NCBI GenBank assembly: GCA_009746045.1
Contig: RPFO01000104.1
Location: 7,618,955 to 7,680,954 of the forward strand
From: Mesostigma viride
Lineage: Eukaryota; Streptophyta; Mesostigmatophyceae; Mesostigmatales; Mesostigmataceae
Direction of reading: 5' to 3'
Length of the DNA: 62,000 nt
Position numbers and translations under genes: made by a program. Of the stretch, positions 33,801 to 44,976 are shown piece after piece. The notes beneath the pieces were generated by a model. It did no database searches. It had not been told where the DNA came from and saw only the letters and a list, made by a program, of their open reading frames with translations. The stretch's first letter is position 1; the number at the start of each line of letters is the position of its first letter.

Positions 33801-34438
33801 TGGTTAGCAGAGTTGATGATGATGTCTTGATGCAAGTAGGTCACAAAGCCATCACCAAAACTCTCCAGGAAGGCCCTCCCCTTATCTTGCACTCCTTGGA
33901 TCTCCACAAAACCATTCACATCCAAGCTATGATGGATAGTTCCATGGAGTCCAGGCAGATTACCAAGTTGCAGGCAAGGGAGTCAGGCTTGTATTTTGTG
34001 CAGAATGATGATGCACCCTTGTCTCTCATTTCATGGTACAGCCGGTTGCATAGACGCAAGGCTGTCAGCAGCAATGCTGCTGAGTGCAGGGCAGTGGTGT
34101 CAGCAGTGCTTCATGCCAGGTACTTGAATCATGTGCTGGTTTGGTTGCAGATGCAAGCAGGCAGCAATGCTGGGGTGGTGGCACACTTGCTCACTGACAG
34201 TCAGTCAGTCCTCAGTTTCCTTGCTAACCCCTATGCTGTGCACACTGATCTTGACTGGGTGGTCCTTAAACAGGAGTCCACCTACTGGGAGTCCACCCGT
34301 CACGTGGAGGACAAACACAACGCTGCTGATGCACTCACTAAAGTGCCTCAGCAGGCAGCTGACCAATACCAGCTGTTGTACCACTTGATGAACCCCTATG
34401 GCAAGCAGGCAACCCTGCCCCATAGGGGGGACGCCTAG
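30881..34438 (+). pseudogene. copia-1 Pol: integrase - protease-like - RT - RNase H
   Basis: The long frame 30744-33086 continues from the zinc knuckles. Integrase (about 31080-31990): an HHCC-like LHFLYGH with CQHC, catalytic D in VVGDVFHIKG, D in LLLDQQF and E in IIERAIRSIKTLV, then an SH3-like tail (FREGDQVLFYKESG). Next is a retropepsin-like segment (about 32380-32640): VAVDTQAQVSIISA and ALLGDPFLCYPGV. RT begins about 32880. After frameshifts near 33065, 33420 and 33650 it gives DIKRAFLKG, FVWHGDDQLIAGP and the RNase H part (WYSRLHRRKAVSSNAAECRA, LTDSQSVLSFL, KHNAADALTKVP). RT and RNase H are Copia-like. Protease after integrase is not the Copia order. Confidence 0.8.
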
Positions 34439-35499
34439 CAGGGTCCTGTTCACCAGGGCCGCCTAGGTCACCCAGTACCCCTTGGGCAGGTCCAAGGGGT
34501 AGGTTGTGGCTTCCAGCAAGGGGGGTTGGTTGGAGTCTGTTTTCATACATCTGCGTGCCCTATGCCCAATAAAATCTGTTTTGATTTTTTCAACACCATG
34601 GAATTTCGTTATGCACACCTTCATAGGTGGGCATGGGATGTATCTCACATTCTTTCTCCACTAGGGCGTATGCCTTGGTGGATTGGCCTTGAGCTCAGTG
34701 GCTCAGGTGCCCCCATTCAAGTGGAGGGTCAAAGCTCCCTTGACAGGTGGTTACCCAGGACCACAGTTCACTGTGGCTCTCCTGGGCCACCTGGCCTCAC
34801 TGTTCAGTGGCAGTAAAGGCATGGGTGCTGACATGTTGTCTAGTACAATGTGCTCAGCACAGGTGCAGGATGAAATATTCCTGTCACTCGTCACCAGGAC
34901 TTTAGTCACCCATGTGCAGGGCAGGGGTGGCTGGTCCTCACACGTTGTGCAGGTGCAACGTGGCCAGGTCCAGGATGTCATAGTCCTGTCACCTGTCATT
35001 AGGACTTCAGCCCCCTCTGTGCAGGGCAGGGGTGGCTGGTCCTCACATGTTGTGCAGGTACAACATGGACAGTGCAGGGTGCAATAAACCTGTCTACTGT
35101 CACTACTCAGGTTGCAGGTAACCTGAGCTCAGTTGACCCAGCCTGGCTGGGTATTTTTTCTCTGAGTGGGCGATGATGATGGAACAACATGGAACCTCTT
35201 AAACGGTTACCTTGGCATTTTTACAATGGCTCTCTTGGCTGGTGATGCACTCCCTGGATAGGCAGACAGGCATAGCTATCTCCCTTGTGAGCTCGCGAGG
35301 AGGAGGAACTCCCCGGGCATGTTGAGCTAAACGTGATGCCATCACAAGTATTGCACGAGTTCTGGGGCCCATCTTTTTCAGTCCAGATGTTGCAGTATGG
35401 GTGTCAGTTGCTCAGCACCTCAGTCAGCTTGGAGTCAGTCTCCTAGCAGGGTCAGGCTTGAAGTCGCTAGCCTTCAACCTGAAAGGAAAACATAATGGG
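34439..35499 (+). other. copia-1 3' untranslated region with ~105-bp direct repeats and PPT
   Basis: There is no ORF of note. GTGCAGGGCAGGGGTGGCTG recurs at 34914 and 35019 inside repeats of about 105 bp. The polypurine tract lies at 35481-35499, next to the 3' LTR. Confidence 0.6.
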
Positions 35500-35516
35500 A
35501 GTTAGATGAGATGCTT

Positions 35517-35865
35517 CACTAGGAGTTAATTTGAAGCCCCCGTAACCTGTCCGGTAACTTCGACGCCCCCGTAACCTGCCCGGTAACTTCGACGGGCCAG
35601 GTTACGGGTCCGTATTCGTTGGCGGTTTGGGTTACCGGACCGGTTACGGTACCATTCGGAATATTGGCCCCGAGATTCGGTACGGCCCAGTAACTGGGCC
35701 GGTTATGTTTACGGGGGCGTGAACGGCTTCGGTTCAGGTTACGTTGGGGTATACGGGACGGGTCAGGTAGTGGTTACGGCGCCATAGCTGCCCCAATATT
35801 AGGCACTGGGGTGGTTACGGAGCCGTTATCGTTAACTGGATCGTAAACCGCGACATAGCTGGCAG
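35517..35865. repeat. CACTA-B left subterminal repeat region
   Basis: Nearly identical to 13139-13485, with the same series of CCCGTAACC, CCGGTAAC and GGTTAC motifs. Confidence 0.9.
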
Positions 35866-36293
35866 CTCAGCTTGTTCGTTATAATATTCCCGAAAACGTT
35901 AGTGTTTTCGTTTTTTGAGTTTCGCTTTTAATTGTCCGGCATTGACGTGAATAAATATGGGGGTGCGAAATCCGTCTGTTTCTTGCTTCATGCAATGCAT
36001 ATCTTTGTCGTCAGATAATCAGCTCTTTAGGCTATGCCCGACCTTCCTATACTGCCAGCCTGCGGCAATGAGCCAGCAGAAGATATGGCGTGCCCAAGAT
36101 TCCGCGCGAAGGCCGCTAATGGTCTTCCGGATGTGCAGTAAGTGCGGTAAAAGCTGCGAAAATTGCTTATAATGCCTGTAGGAAGCTCTTTGCGACAGTG
36201 TTTCCAAGCGAGTTCATTGTTCTTTTGACGCCAGATACAAAAGGCAAAGGGGGGCATCGTTTTTATTAGTCGGCAGTGCGGTTTCGAGAAGTG

Positions 36294-36380
36294 ATGAGTC
36301 GGGCAGACGACCTCGCCACGACACCCTCGGCCCAAGCTTCGCATATCCCGGCAGCCATAAAGAAGCGCAGATTAAGCCAG
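36294..36380 (+). CDS. Candidate exon 1 of the CACTA-B accessory gene
   Basis: ATG at 36294 opens MSRADDLATTPSAQASHIPA and ends KKRRLSQ before a GTGAGC donor. It has 29 codons in phase 0, exactly the length and phase of exon 1 in CACTA-A (13591-13677), though the residues differ. Placement between left end and the shared exon fits. Confidence 0.35.
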
Positions 36381-36699
36381 GTGAGCGAGCCAGAGGGCCC
36401 AGAATCGTTGCTAACGCAAGGCAGCTTCTAAAAGGGTAGAAAGCTGGGTTGTTAAGACTTTCTCAAGAGCATGGTGCAGTGGTTATTGCCACCTTGTCCA
36501 GAGATTTGCCCTTGTCTTTCTGATTTAAAGACTGTTTTAAAGAGGGATGGGAGAACGTTTCCAACGTTGTAGCTTATTCATTACTGTGAAGAAAGAGCCT
36601 TTTCAGTTGCTGACAATGAGATGGAAACTGTCTCATGCAAATTAACCAGGCAATGCAAGTGATGCAAGGTGAGGCCATGCATGGCTGATATTGCCTTCA

Positions 36700-37915
36700 T
36701 GCGTGAGTTGAGCAGGAGACTGGCTGGGTGTGTGGCTGGCTAGGTGAGCGGGGCGTGTATGGGGTGTTGCAATGGTGAGGGCATGCGAGGCGGGCACATG
36801 CCTGGCTGGTTTGGGTGTTGGGTAGTTAGGTGGTTCGGTGATTGTGTTGTTGAGTGGTTAGGTGGTTAGGTGGTTGTATAGCTGGGTGATTGGTTGTTTG
36901 GTTGTTTGATTGCCCAGAGAGCCTTGGGTGGGAGGCTTGGGCTATAGATGCTTCAAGGGATGCCTAGGCGTGGGTGGGTTCAATGGCAGGTGGGTGGCTG
37001 ATAGGTGGATGCTTTGGTAAATGGCTGGCTGCGTAGGTGGGAGCACAGGCAGTTGGAGAGGGTGGGTGGCTGGCTGGCTGGTCATGGTGGGTGGATGAGT
37101 GCAAGGGCGGTCGGTTATTGGCAGACGCCCAGGTGGCTGGGTGATGATAGGCTTTGGGGACTTTGAAGTGGGTGGGTTGTTGGATGCATGAGTGAAACAA
37201 CTGCACGTTTTTGAGGGTGGTGTGTTGGTGGTTGGTTGGTTAGGGATGTATGTGTGTGTGTGGGTTGGTGGGTGGGCCATTGGTGGCTGGTGGCTGGTGG
37301 ATGTGTAGATGACTAGATGTGGGTGGGTGGGCGAAGGGACGGGTAGATGGACGGGTGGGCGCACAGATATGGATGTGTGGATGGGTTTATGGTTGGGACC
37401 GACTCACCTATCATGGGTGAAGGGCTGTGCAGGTTTGGGGTGAGGTAAGTGCCGGGGTGCTGGCTGAGAAAATGCATGTGTGGGTGGGTCAGTGGGTATA
37501 AGGGTGTGGGGGCAGTGAATGGTTGAGTGGGTAGGTGCGTGGGTGGGTCAACTGTGGGTGGCCGGACGGGTGCATATGGGGCCAGCTGGCTGGGTGTTTA
37601 GGTGGTTGGGTGGTTGGGTGGTTGGCTCATTGGATGGGGGAATGCCTGCTTATTACCTAGTTGGTGTGTGGGTTGCGCAGGTGCCTTGGTGGGTGGGTGG
37701 ATGTCCAAGTGGGTTGGTAGGTGGTTGGGTGCCTAGGTGCACGCATGGTTGTATAAGTTGGGTAAGCACGTGCGCGGCTGGCTTGGTGGGTGGGTCACTG
37801 GGTGGGAGGACAGGTGGCTGTCTGGGTGCACGGGCGCGCGAGTGTGTGAGCAGTTGTGTGGGTGGGTGGCCAGGTGGCTGCATGGGTGGGCGACTGCATG
37901 GGTGGCTTGGTGCGC
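36700..37915. repeat. GGTGGGT-rich degenerate minisatellite
   Basis: G/T-rich tandem DNA made of GGTGGGTGG, GGTTGGTTG and GGCTGGCTGG variants. ORFs through it are compositional artefacts. With the following unique DNA it is duplicated at 40490-41480. Confidence 0.8.
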
Positions 37916-38560
37916 ACAAAGTGCAAGAGATGGAGACATGGGATATGCCAATGCCATATCATGTGAGCATACGTGGATGCCAGGTGACATGTGCCAGCGT
38001 TGGGGTCATTGCACCTTGATATGCTCGCTCGGCATATTCTCGACATGTATTACTGTACACGCAGTGTATATCATGCATGGTGCGTGTTGGTAGCATTCAA
38101 ATGGCTGTGTTAGTGATGTGGCATGTATTATTCACCTTTCCTTCCCATTTTGCAATGTGCCAAGTAGTTTAGAGGCACGGTGTCATGGGGTATACATATG
38201 GACATGCACTGCAAATCACAGCTTTGTGGCATACTGGCAATGCCTACCTTACATGATGGATTCTGCTAGCAATGGTCACCACTCAGGCATTCACATGCAC
38301 CAAGGTTTTGCACACTGTTTGTACTAGTCATTCTTGAGTTGCCTGCAAAGATTTAAATGATGCGCCCCAGCTTGGAGAATGTTTTGGTGGGTAATGTTGT
38401 TAAAATTGTGGGTAAAAAAGCAAAAAATGGTGACAATTGCTGGCAAATGTCACCATTTTGGGCTCTGCATGATCTGAATTTCTGCTCATGACTTGTTGAG
38501 ACCTTGCTTCAGGTGCTGGCATGATGGCAATAAGTTTTGGTGGCATTCTGACATTATTTG
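36940..38560. repeat. Large direct duplication, first copy (second copy about 40480-42150)
   Basis: Shared landmarks in order: a GGTGGGTGG tract; CACAAAG beside GCAAGAG/GCAACGG; GAGCATACGTGGATGCCAGG with TGACATGTGCCAGC; CTTTCTTCCCATTTTGCAAT-type sequence; and GGGGTATACAT. The next block, 38570-38700, matches 43996-44150, so the second copy was later split by LINE insertions. Confidence 0.75.
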
Positions 38561-39235
38561 GGTTAAATATTGATTTTAAATGGCCATTAATGACAAATGC
38601 TAGCAAAATTTTGCTAGCATTTGTCACCAACTAGGGCTCCAAATGGCGTAGAACTTTGTACAAGGTCAGAACAACTATTATTCATCACCACTGCAAAGTT
38701 ACAGCATAATCTGAGATCAACTATTGTTTCTATGCAAGTGCAAGTGGTTTAGGTGGCCAGTTTTGGCCTTGGATCTTGAGTTAACTTAAGCAGGGAGTAC
38801 CATGTAAACTTAACATTTTGACTCAACTACTCCACCACTAGCCAGACACATCCCGGGGAGTGGTGGGATCCAATCCTAGGTCAATCGGACAATAAACTTG
38901 CCATGGGCCATAATTTATGTAAAAAAAAGGCCATTTCAAGGTGTTGTGTCCATTGGCCATGTTTGTTGCCCATGTCAGTTAGCGCAGTTTAGGATGTGTT
39001 GTTTTGTTGTTTAGCTGGCTGTGTTGGCATAGGCCTTACACTCTAACCCAGGGGAAACAAAGAAAATGCTTGTTAGGCATGTGAGTGCTACCATCAGTGT
39101 TCACATGGTTGCCATGCACCCAGTGCATTGTCGTGTCTGCCTCAGCATCTGCCGGTTCACCATGCGTTGATTTATGCCTTGTTCCCCCGCTCCGCATTCG
39201 TTGGCATTCCGTTTTGGCGTTGCCGTTGAATACAG

Positions 39236-40160
39236 GTGAGGGAATGCAAAGAACCGCTTGACTTCTCTGCAGCATCAGCAAAGTATGATGTACATGGCAA
39301 CCCATGGAAGCGTGCGGCGGGGGCAAAATATATGCTACAGGGATTGAGAAAATGGCATCAACAAAATCGCACGCTGTGGAAGAGCCTTAAAGTGGTAAAA
39401 CAACGCCACAATGGAGGTGTGACCAGTCGGCTTCAGGGAAGAGTAGCGGTGAGTCACTCTCTTATTTTAGTTGGCGGCAATTCATTGCTGTGATGCAGGC
39501 TGCCATGCCAGCAGTCTTCCCTAATGTGTATGGTAGGAGTACAAGACTAAGGCAGTTATGTTGCTGGCCTCTGCACTGACCCTCCCGCTACATTGTTGGT
39601 AATGTTGCTGCTTGGTTGGCTTTCCTTTGACGTGCATATCGTCCAATTCTGTGATGCAGATTGAACGCCTAAGCAGCCACATCTATATCTGGAGCAAGGC
39701 ATGAACGGCAGCAGAAAAGAGAGAGGAAGAGAGGGAAAGAGAGGCTGCGGAGAAGCGCGAGGAACAGCTAAGATGCAAGAGGCAACGGGTGGAGGAACAT
39801 GGCAACGAAGCCAGCGGTAGTGGGAGCTGCGAGCGAGCACGTCAACTGCGGTGGATGCACACGTGGGGGAGGCACATGCGGGGCAAGCATGTGTAGGCCT
39901 GCAAATCGTGCCAGGGCCCACCGTGATTGCAATTGCCGAGTTCCTGCTGAAGCGAGCACTGGCCTCCTTTCCGCAGTTGGCAGCCAAGGACACGACAATC
40001 ACGCTTGTGGAGAGTTTGTGTAAGGAAGAACCTGGACTCGGCATCGGGCAGTCCAGCGGTGGACCTGCTGAACAACACAGCCTGTGCCCTTGCGAATGCC
40101 GCGCTGCAGTTGGTCTCCAACTCCGTCCATCCATGTTGATGGCAAGGTTAGTTGTGCCAC
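39236..40160 (+). pseudogene. CACTA-B accessory gene, coiled-coil exons (copy of 14822-15470)
   Basis: Exon 39236-39448 reads VRECKEPLDFSAASAKYDVH and WKRAAGAKYMLQGLRKWHQQ and ends SRLQGRVA before GTGAGT (71 codons, phase 0, intact). The next exon starts at 39660 (IERLSSHIYIWSKA) but meets TGA at about 39702, where CACTA-A has CGA. The following charged coil is therefore out of use or shifted. Later sequence, absent in CACTA-A because of a LINE insertion there, reads VPGPTVIAIAEFLLKRALAS. Different lesions in the two copies suggest both descend from a once-functional gene. Confidence 0.6.
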
Positions 40161-40325
40161 ATTTTCTTCCTGTTTTGGGTATGACGCATCAATAATTGCC
40201 CCTTGTATGTACGGGTGCGGTCGATTGACCTCCCTCCAGCAACATTGCAACATCCGTTACTGACGTCCACTGCGGCGGATGCGTTCCTCCAGCATGTTAG
40301 TTGCCTTGTGAGCTGTAATTGTGCA

Positions 40326-40490
40326 GGGTGTCGTCAGTACATCCGATGAGAAGGATAACAAGGAGCTCAAGTGTCAGTGGTGTTGCCTGGTTGATGGCGC
40401 GCGTAATATCCATGCATCAGCATATGGTCCCAAACACACTCAAACGGCTGGCCGAGTCGCTGGGAGAGGCAGTCCACATGCAGTTGGAGA
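40326..40490 (+). CDS. Candidate downstream exon with a zinc-binding pattern
   Basis: After an acceptor-like GTAATTGTGCAG the frame reads GVVSTSDEKDNKELKCQWCC, then LVDGARNIHASAYGPKHTQT. CX2C followed by spaced histidines recalls BED-type or C2H2 fingers used by transposon proteins, but one exon is too little to be sure. It runs into the GAGG microsatellite. Confidence 0.3.
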
Positions 40491-40507
40491 GGGTGGGTGG
40501 GTGGGGT

Positions 40508-40685
40508 GGCGGGAGGGAGGGAGGGAGAGGGAGGGAGGGAGGGAGGGAGGGAGAGGGAGGGAGGGAGGGAGGGAGGGAGGGAGGGAGGGAGGGAGGGAGG
40601 GAGGGAGGGAGGGAGGGAGGGAGGGAGGGAGGGAGGGAGGGAGGGAGGGAGGGAGGGAGGGAGGGAGGGAGGGAGGGAGGGAGGG
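40508..40685. repeat. (GAGG)n microsatellite
   Basis: Tetranucleotide GGGA/GAGG tract of about 40 units. All frames across it are artefacts. Confidence 0.95.
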
Positions 40686-42150
40686 CGGGTGGGTGGGTGG
40701 TTATGGTGGGTGGATGGGTGCAAGGGTGGTTGCTTATAAGTGAATCGCCAGGTGGCTGGGGGATCGACGGGGTTTGGGAACTCCTAGGTGGGTGCATTGT
40801 TGGATGCCTGAGTGAAACTGTTGCATGGGCTGGAGGATTTGCACCGTTGGTTTGTGGCGGGTGGATGTGTAGCTGTGATTAGAAGTGGGTGGGGTGAGCG
40901 ATGGGGAAGGTAGATGGGTGGGTGGGTGCACGGATATGGGTGGGTGGGTGGTTTTGTAGTTGGGATCGACTCACCTATCGCGGGTGGAGGGCTGTGCATG
41001 TTAGGGGTGAGATGGGTGGGTGACTGGCTGAGAGGATGTGGATGTGTGAGGGTGAGTGGGTGCAGGTCGGTGGGTATAAGGGTATGGGGGGAAAGAGTGG
41101 TCGAGTGGGAAGGGGCGTGGGTGGGTCAGGGGTGGGCGGCCTGGTGGGCACACATGGGGCCAGCTGGCTGGGTGGTTAGGTGGCTGCGTGGTTTTAGTAA
41201 TGGGTGCCTGGATAAAAGGATGGGTGAATGCCTCCTTATTGCCTAGGTGGGTAGATTGCATATCTGGCTAGCTGGGTGGGTGGATGTCCCAGTGGGTGGG
41301 TATGTGGCTGGGTGCCTGGGTGCACGAGTGGTTAGATAGGTTGGTTTAGTAGGTGCGTGGCTGGCTGGCTGGGTCACCGGGTGGGTGGACCAGTGGGTGG
41401 CTGGGTACTCAGGTGCGCAAGTGTATGAGTACTTGTGTGGGTGGGCCAGGTGGATGCATGGGTGGGTGACTGCATGGGTGACTCGGTACGCACAAAGGGC
41501 AACGGATATCAAAGAGACAACCAGAGCAACGGATATAGACATGGGGATATGCCAATGCCTTGGGGTGAGCATACGTGGATGCCAGGTGACATGTGCCAGC
41601 CTGTCGCAGTTATACTATACCTTGGCGTTTGCTTGGCGTGTCGTTGCCAATAATTTCACACAGGATGTACATGGTACGTGTTGGTAGCAATCACATGGCT
41701 GTGTTAGTGAGTGATGTTGCATGTATTGTTCAGCTTTCTTTCCCATTTTGCAATGTGCCAAGGTTCTTAAGTAGTTTAGAAGTATGGTGTCATGGGGTAT
41801 ACATCAAGGAGACAACCAGCGCAGGCCAGAAATCGGGAGAATCCGGACCATGGTAGCTCACATGCATGTGCACTGCACATCACACATTTGTGGCATACTC
41901 GCAATGTCTACCTTACATCTTGCATTCTGTTAGGAACAGTCGCGCCACTCAGGCATTCACATGCACCAGGGTTTCGCTCACTGTTTGTGCTGTAGTCATC
42001 GTTAAATCAAAAATCTTTACAAAGCCTGGCAATTGTCATAATGTTGGGCTCCTTATGACATGAGATTTTGCACACGAAGTTTTGCGACCATGCTTCAGAT
42101 GCTTGCATGATGACGACCAGTTTTGGTTGTAATATGACATGGTGGTGCAG
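40686..42150. repeat. Second copy of the large CACTA-B duplication
   Basis: G/T-rich minisatellite to about 41480, then unique-looking DNA matching 37910-38560. The match stops at the LINE insertion near 42170 and resumes at 43996. Confidence 0.75.
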
Positions 42151-42169
42151 GTGCCCTGGTGCACCTAGA

Positions 42170-42240
42170 GCAGTGGTAGCTTACATTCCCACCCTTGCAT
42201 GAAGTAGCCTAGAATGTATTAAAAGCCATATGCCCCTTCT
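42170..42240 (+). mobile_element. LINE 3' fragment (family Y)
   Basis: GCATGAAGTAGCCTAGAATG, then TATTAAAAGCCATATGCCCC and TTCTCAGGGATATTAAAAAA. It is truncated or overlapped by the tail of LINE-2. Confidence 0.65.
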
Positions 42241-43925
42241 CAGGGATATTAAAAAATTAAATTAAATTATAACATGCCTCCGTGGGGAGGTCATGTAGCA
42301 CATATTTCATGATGGATGGGGTGGAGGAAGCCGCGTGATCGAACTATCCTAACTCTATCTAGAAAAGCCTAACTACACTACTCATCAAAACGCCTCCTCC
42401 GCTTGGGGGAGGTGGCTTGCCCACAGGGTCGGGCGTGTGTGCCTTGACAATCTTCTTCCACCGCTCCTTGTCCTGCATGGCAGTCCAAAGACGGGAGAGA
42501 GAGTGGATGCGGTACTCAAACTGGGCTGGGACCACTAGGTCGTCCAGCAACATCTGGGTATAGGTCATGGCATGTTTCCCTACCTTTTTAGGAATGTTCT
42601 TGGGGCCAGGCCAGGTCAAAATGTGCCGCCCCGGTTGGCCGAGCCGCTGGGGACCGGCCAGACCAAGGGCGGTGTCGACCTGGCTGGTGCGAGCAAGATG
42701 TCCTACAAATGCTATCCTACGCTGTCTAATCTCGTCCGAAATACGCGGCATACCGTGATACAAAGACTCTAAGGACCTACGCTGAGAAAACCCGACATTC
42801 AGGACCTGTCGGAGCATCCGGGTTACCGTGCCGTCTAGCTTGGCTGCCAGTGTTGCCGTGAGTGTCCATGCCTCGGCGCCATACGTGAGCACCGTGAGGA
42901 CGAGGACCTTGAAGAGCATGCGCTTGCGGTGCTCGTCCAGGCCCTTGGAGCGCCAGTAGGTGTTGAGCGAACGGAGCTTGGCCCAGGAAAGGCCGATGCG
43001 GGTGTCCACATCGTCGGCAGTGTCCGGAAGCCAACTCCCCAACAGCTTGAAGCGGTCGCGGAGTGGGACCTCCGTCCCGTCTAGCAGGCGCGGCAGCGGT
43101 GGGCGACTGGAGGCCCCAATCACCATCGCCTCAGTTTTGACACTAATCTCCAACCCCACCGCCCTCGCCTCCAGGCCCAGACAGTCCAGCCAGGTCTGAA
43201 TGTGCTCGGGGCGCGCGATGAGGGTGGTGTCGTCCGCGTAAATCAGGTCAGCCAGGCGGTAACCCGTGCTAACCCCGCCGTGCCCACGCTCGTTAAGGAT
43301 GTCCAAGCCTGGCTCGAACCCCTTAAGAGCAGTAAAGCGCGCACGTGCCTGGCGCATGACGTGGTCCACGACAATAATGAACAGGTATGGAGACAGGACA
43401 CAACCTTGCCACACCCCGTGGTGAAGGGGGAATGGTGGGGTGGTGCCTTCCGCAGTCCGCACTACTGCCTGTGAGCCCTCATACAGTCGGCGAATGGCAG
43501 CAATAAACGCTGGTGGCACGCGGTCCAGAGCTAGGATGGCCCAAAGAGCCTCCCAGAGGACCGTGTCAAAGGCCTTGATATAGTCAACAAAAATGAGGAC
43601 CAGCGGCAAACTGTCAGGGGGAAGGCGACGCACCTCCTCCATCAACCGGCGCGCGACAAACACAGCCATGACAGTGTTACGACCACTACGGAAACCCATC
43701 TGAGACTCACCCAGGTGTGGGTCCAGCGCGGCGCGGAGCCTGTGCAGCATCATGCGCATGAAGACCTTCAGCGCGGCGCTCTGGAGGCAGACACCCCGGT
43801 AGTTACCGGGGTCAGCAGCAGAGCCCTTCTTGTACAGCATGACGCGGATGGCCGTCTGCCACTCAGCAGGCGGAGGCTCGTCAGAGAGCAGGACACGGTT
43901 GCAGAACGCCAGCAGGAGATCCCTA
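42241..43925 (-). mobile_element. LINE-2: 5'-truncated non-LTR retrotransposon
   Basis: Covers the C-terminal two-thirds of ORF2 (43840-42359) and a 3' UTR ending with CCTCC-ccac-GGAGG before an AATTTAATTTAATT tail at 42246-42258. The 5' break at about 43925 cuts inside the RT N-terminus, as in ordinary truncation during target-primed reverse transcription. Confidence 0.85.
42359..43840 (-). CDS. LINE-2 ORF2 fragment: reverse transcriptase, open
   Basis: A 493-residue open frame without start of its own. RT motifs: SAALKVFMRMMLHRLR, GFRSGRNTVMAVFVARR, LIFVDYIKAFDTVLWEALW, HHGVWQGCVLSPYLFIIVVD and LIYADDTTLIARPE (YADD). The C-terminal region has TYGAEAWTLTATLAAKLDG, RRIAFVGHLARTSQVDTA and LWTAMQDKERWKKIV. 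It is closely similar to LINE-1 but is a distinct subfamily. In the frame upstream, residues such as LLAFCNRVLLSDEPP continue to the truncation point. It lacks the endonuclease, so it is dead as an element although the frame is undamaged. Confidence 0.85.
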   Translation of the reverse strand: MLYKKGSAADPGNYRGVCLQSAALKVFMRMMLHRLRAALDPHLGESQMGFRSGRNTVMAVFVARRLMEEVRRLPPDSLPLVLIFVDYIKAFDTVLWEALWAILALDRVPPAFIAAIRRLYEGSQAVVRTAEGTTPPFPLHHGVWQGCVLSPYLFIIVVDHVMRQARARFTALKGFEPGLDILNERGHGGVSTGYRLADLIYADDTTLIARPEHIQTWLDCLGLEARAVGLEISVKTEAMVIGASSRPPLPRLLDGTEVPLRDRFKLLGSWLPDTADDVDTRIGLSWAKLRSLNTYWRSKGLDEHRKRMLFKVLVLTVLTYGAEAWTLTATLAAKLDGTVTRMLRQVLNVGFSQRRSLESLYHGMPRISDEIRQRRIAFVGHLARTSQVDTALGLAGPQRLGQPGRHILTWPGPKNIPKKVGKHAMTYTQMLLDDLVVPAQFEYRIHSLSRLWTAMQDKERWKKIVKAHTPDPVGKPPPPSGGGVLMSSVVRLF

Positions 43926-43995
43926 GCCCTCAGGGATATGTGCTACATTTACTCCCAACGGAGTGATGTTGATAACTAATTAATTAATTAATGAC
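43926..43995 (+). mobile_element. LINE 3' fragment (family Y) with TTAA tail
   Basis: CCTCAGGGATATGTGCTAC, ACTCC-caac-GGAGT and TAATTAATTAATTAATG. It lies head-on to LINE-2. Confidence 0.7.
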
Positions 43996-44200
43996 ATCAT
44001 ATTAATTTTTAAAATCATTATTGATAGCAACACTACCTTGTTAGCATTTGTTACCATTCAGGGCTCCAAATGCCCTGAGGCGTTGTACAAGGTCTGAACA
44101 ACCGTAATTCATTGTGGCTGTTAAGTTCCAGCTTCGTCGGGCATAATTCGTCTAACTATCTAAGTGCAAACGTTGTTTGGAAGGGACTCATTTTGGCCTT
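43996..44200. other. Continuation of the CACTA-B large duplication
   Basis: Matches 38570-38720 (TTAGCATTTGT, GGGCTCCAAATG, GTACAAGGTC). No gene is seen. Confidence 0.6.
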
Positions 44201-44204
44201 AATT

Positions 44205-44410
44205 AAGGATCTGGAGCAGGAGCACGTATTCCATGGACTGATGGGGGTGGGTGCATTAGAACTGAGCCGCGAAGACTAGCTGATCTCACTCTAATCTTAT
44301 ATACAAAGTTGTCTCCTTGATAATATACAAAGTTGTCTCTCTTAATACAAAATCCTAACTACTCTACTCAGTCACGCACCCCTTCCTCCTGGCGTGGGGG
44401 AGGGGGGCTC
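44205..44410 (-). mobile_element. LINE-2-type 3' fragment
   Basis: GGAGCACGTATTCCATGGAC, GGGGGTGGGTGC, a GAGCCGCGAAGACTAGCTGA segment and CCTTCCTCCTGGCGTGGGGG match the 3' UTR and last codons of LINE-2 type copies. A small internal repeat (ATACAAAGTTGTCTC) is present at 44301-44340. Confidence 0.6.
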
Positions 44411-44489
44411 TTACATCGCCATGCGTCCAGGCATGATTTGTCTCGCTTCATGTACCATGATTGCCTTTAATTTGACCGTTAATTAACTA

Positions 44490-44760
44490 ATTAATTAATT
44501 AATTAAGAACATCCATCCATCCATCCATCCATCCATCCATCCCTCCCTCCCTCCCTCCCTCCCTCCCTCCCTCCCTCCCTCCTCCCTCCCTCCTCCCTCC
44601 CTCCCTCCCTCCCTCCCTCCCTCCCTCCCTCCCTCCCTCCCTCCCTCCCTCCCTCCCTCCCTCCCTCCCTCCCTCCCTCCCTCCCTCCCTCCCTCCCTCC
44701 CTCCCTCCCTCCCTCCCTCCCTCCCTCCCTCCCTCCCTCCCTCCCTCCCTCCCTCCCTCC
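44490..44760. repeat. TTAA tract, (CCAT)n and (CCCT)n microsatellites
   Basis: AATTAATTAATTAATTAA (44488-44506), then (CATC)n to about 44540 and (CCCT)n to 44760. The tail-like start suggests the tract grew from the end of a LINE copy. Confidence 0.9.
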
Positions 44761-44976
44761 ACGATGAAATTTGGTCGGGTAAATTGCAATAGACTCGCCT
44801 TTTGATGACGAACACGCCGATCTAATTTTTGGCAGCCATCGCCCAGGATTTCGCAAGTTATCGCCAGCGGCCTGCCCAGCAGATCTCGCTATTTTTCTGC
44901 ACATTATGGCGGCACCACGCACGTGATCAGTGTGCCTGCGCCCCCTGCCCTCGTCTAGGTGCTATTAAACGTAGCT

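Noticed and set aside
36942-37990. Pro/His/Thr-rich frames on the minus strand
   Set aside because: They follow the G/T-rich minisatellite composition; no splice sites or conserved motifs support them.
40319-40882. GREGGREGG and SLPPSLPP frames
   Set aside because: Products of the (GAGG)n microsatellite.
44495-44922. GGREGGREGG frames on the minus strand
   Set aside because: Products of the (CCCT)n microsatellite.
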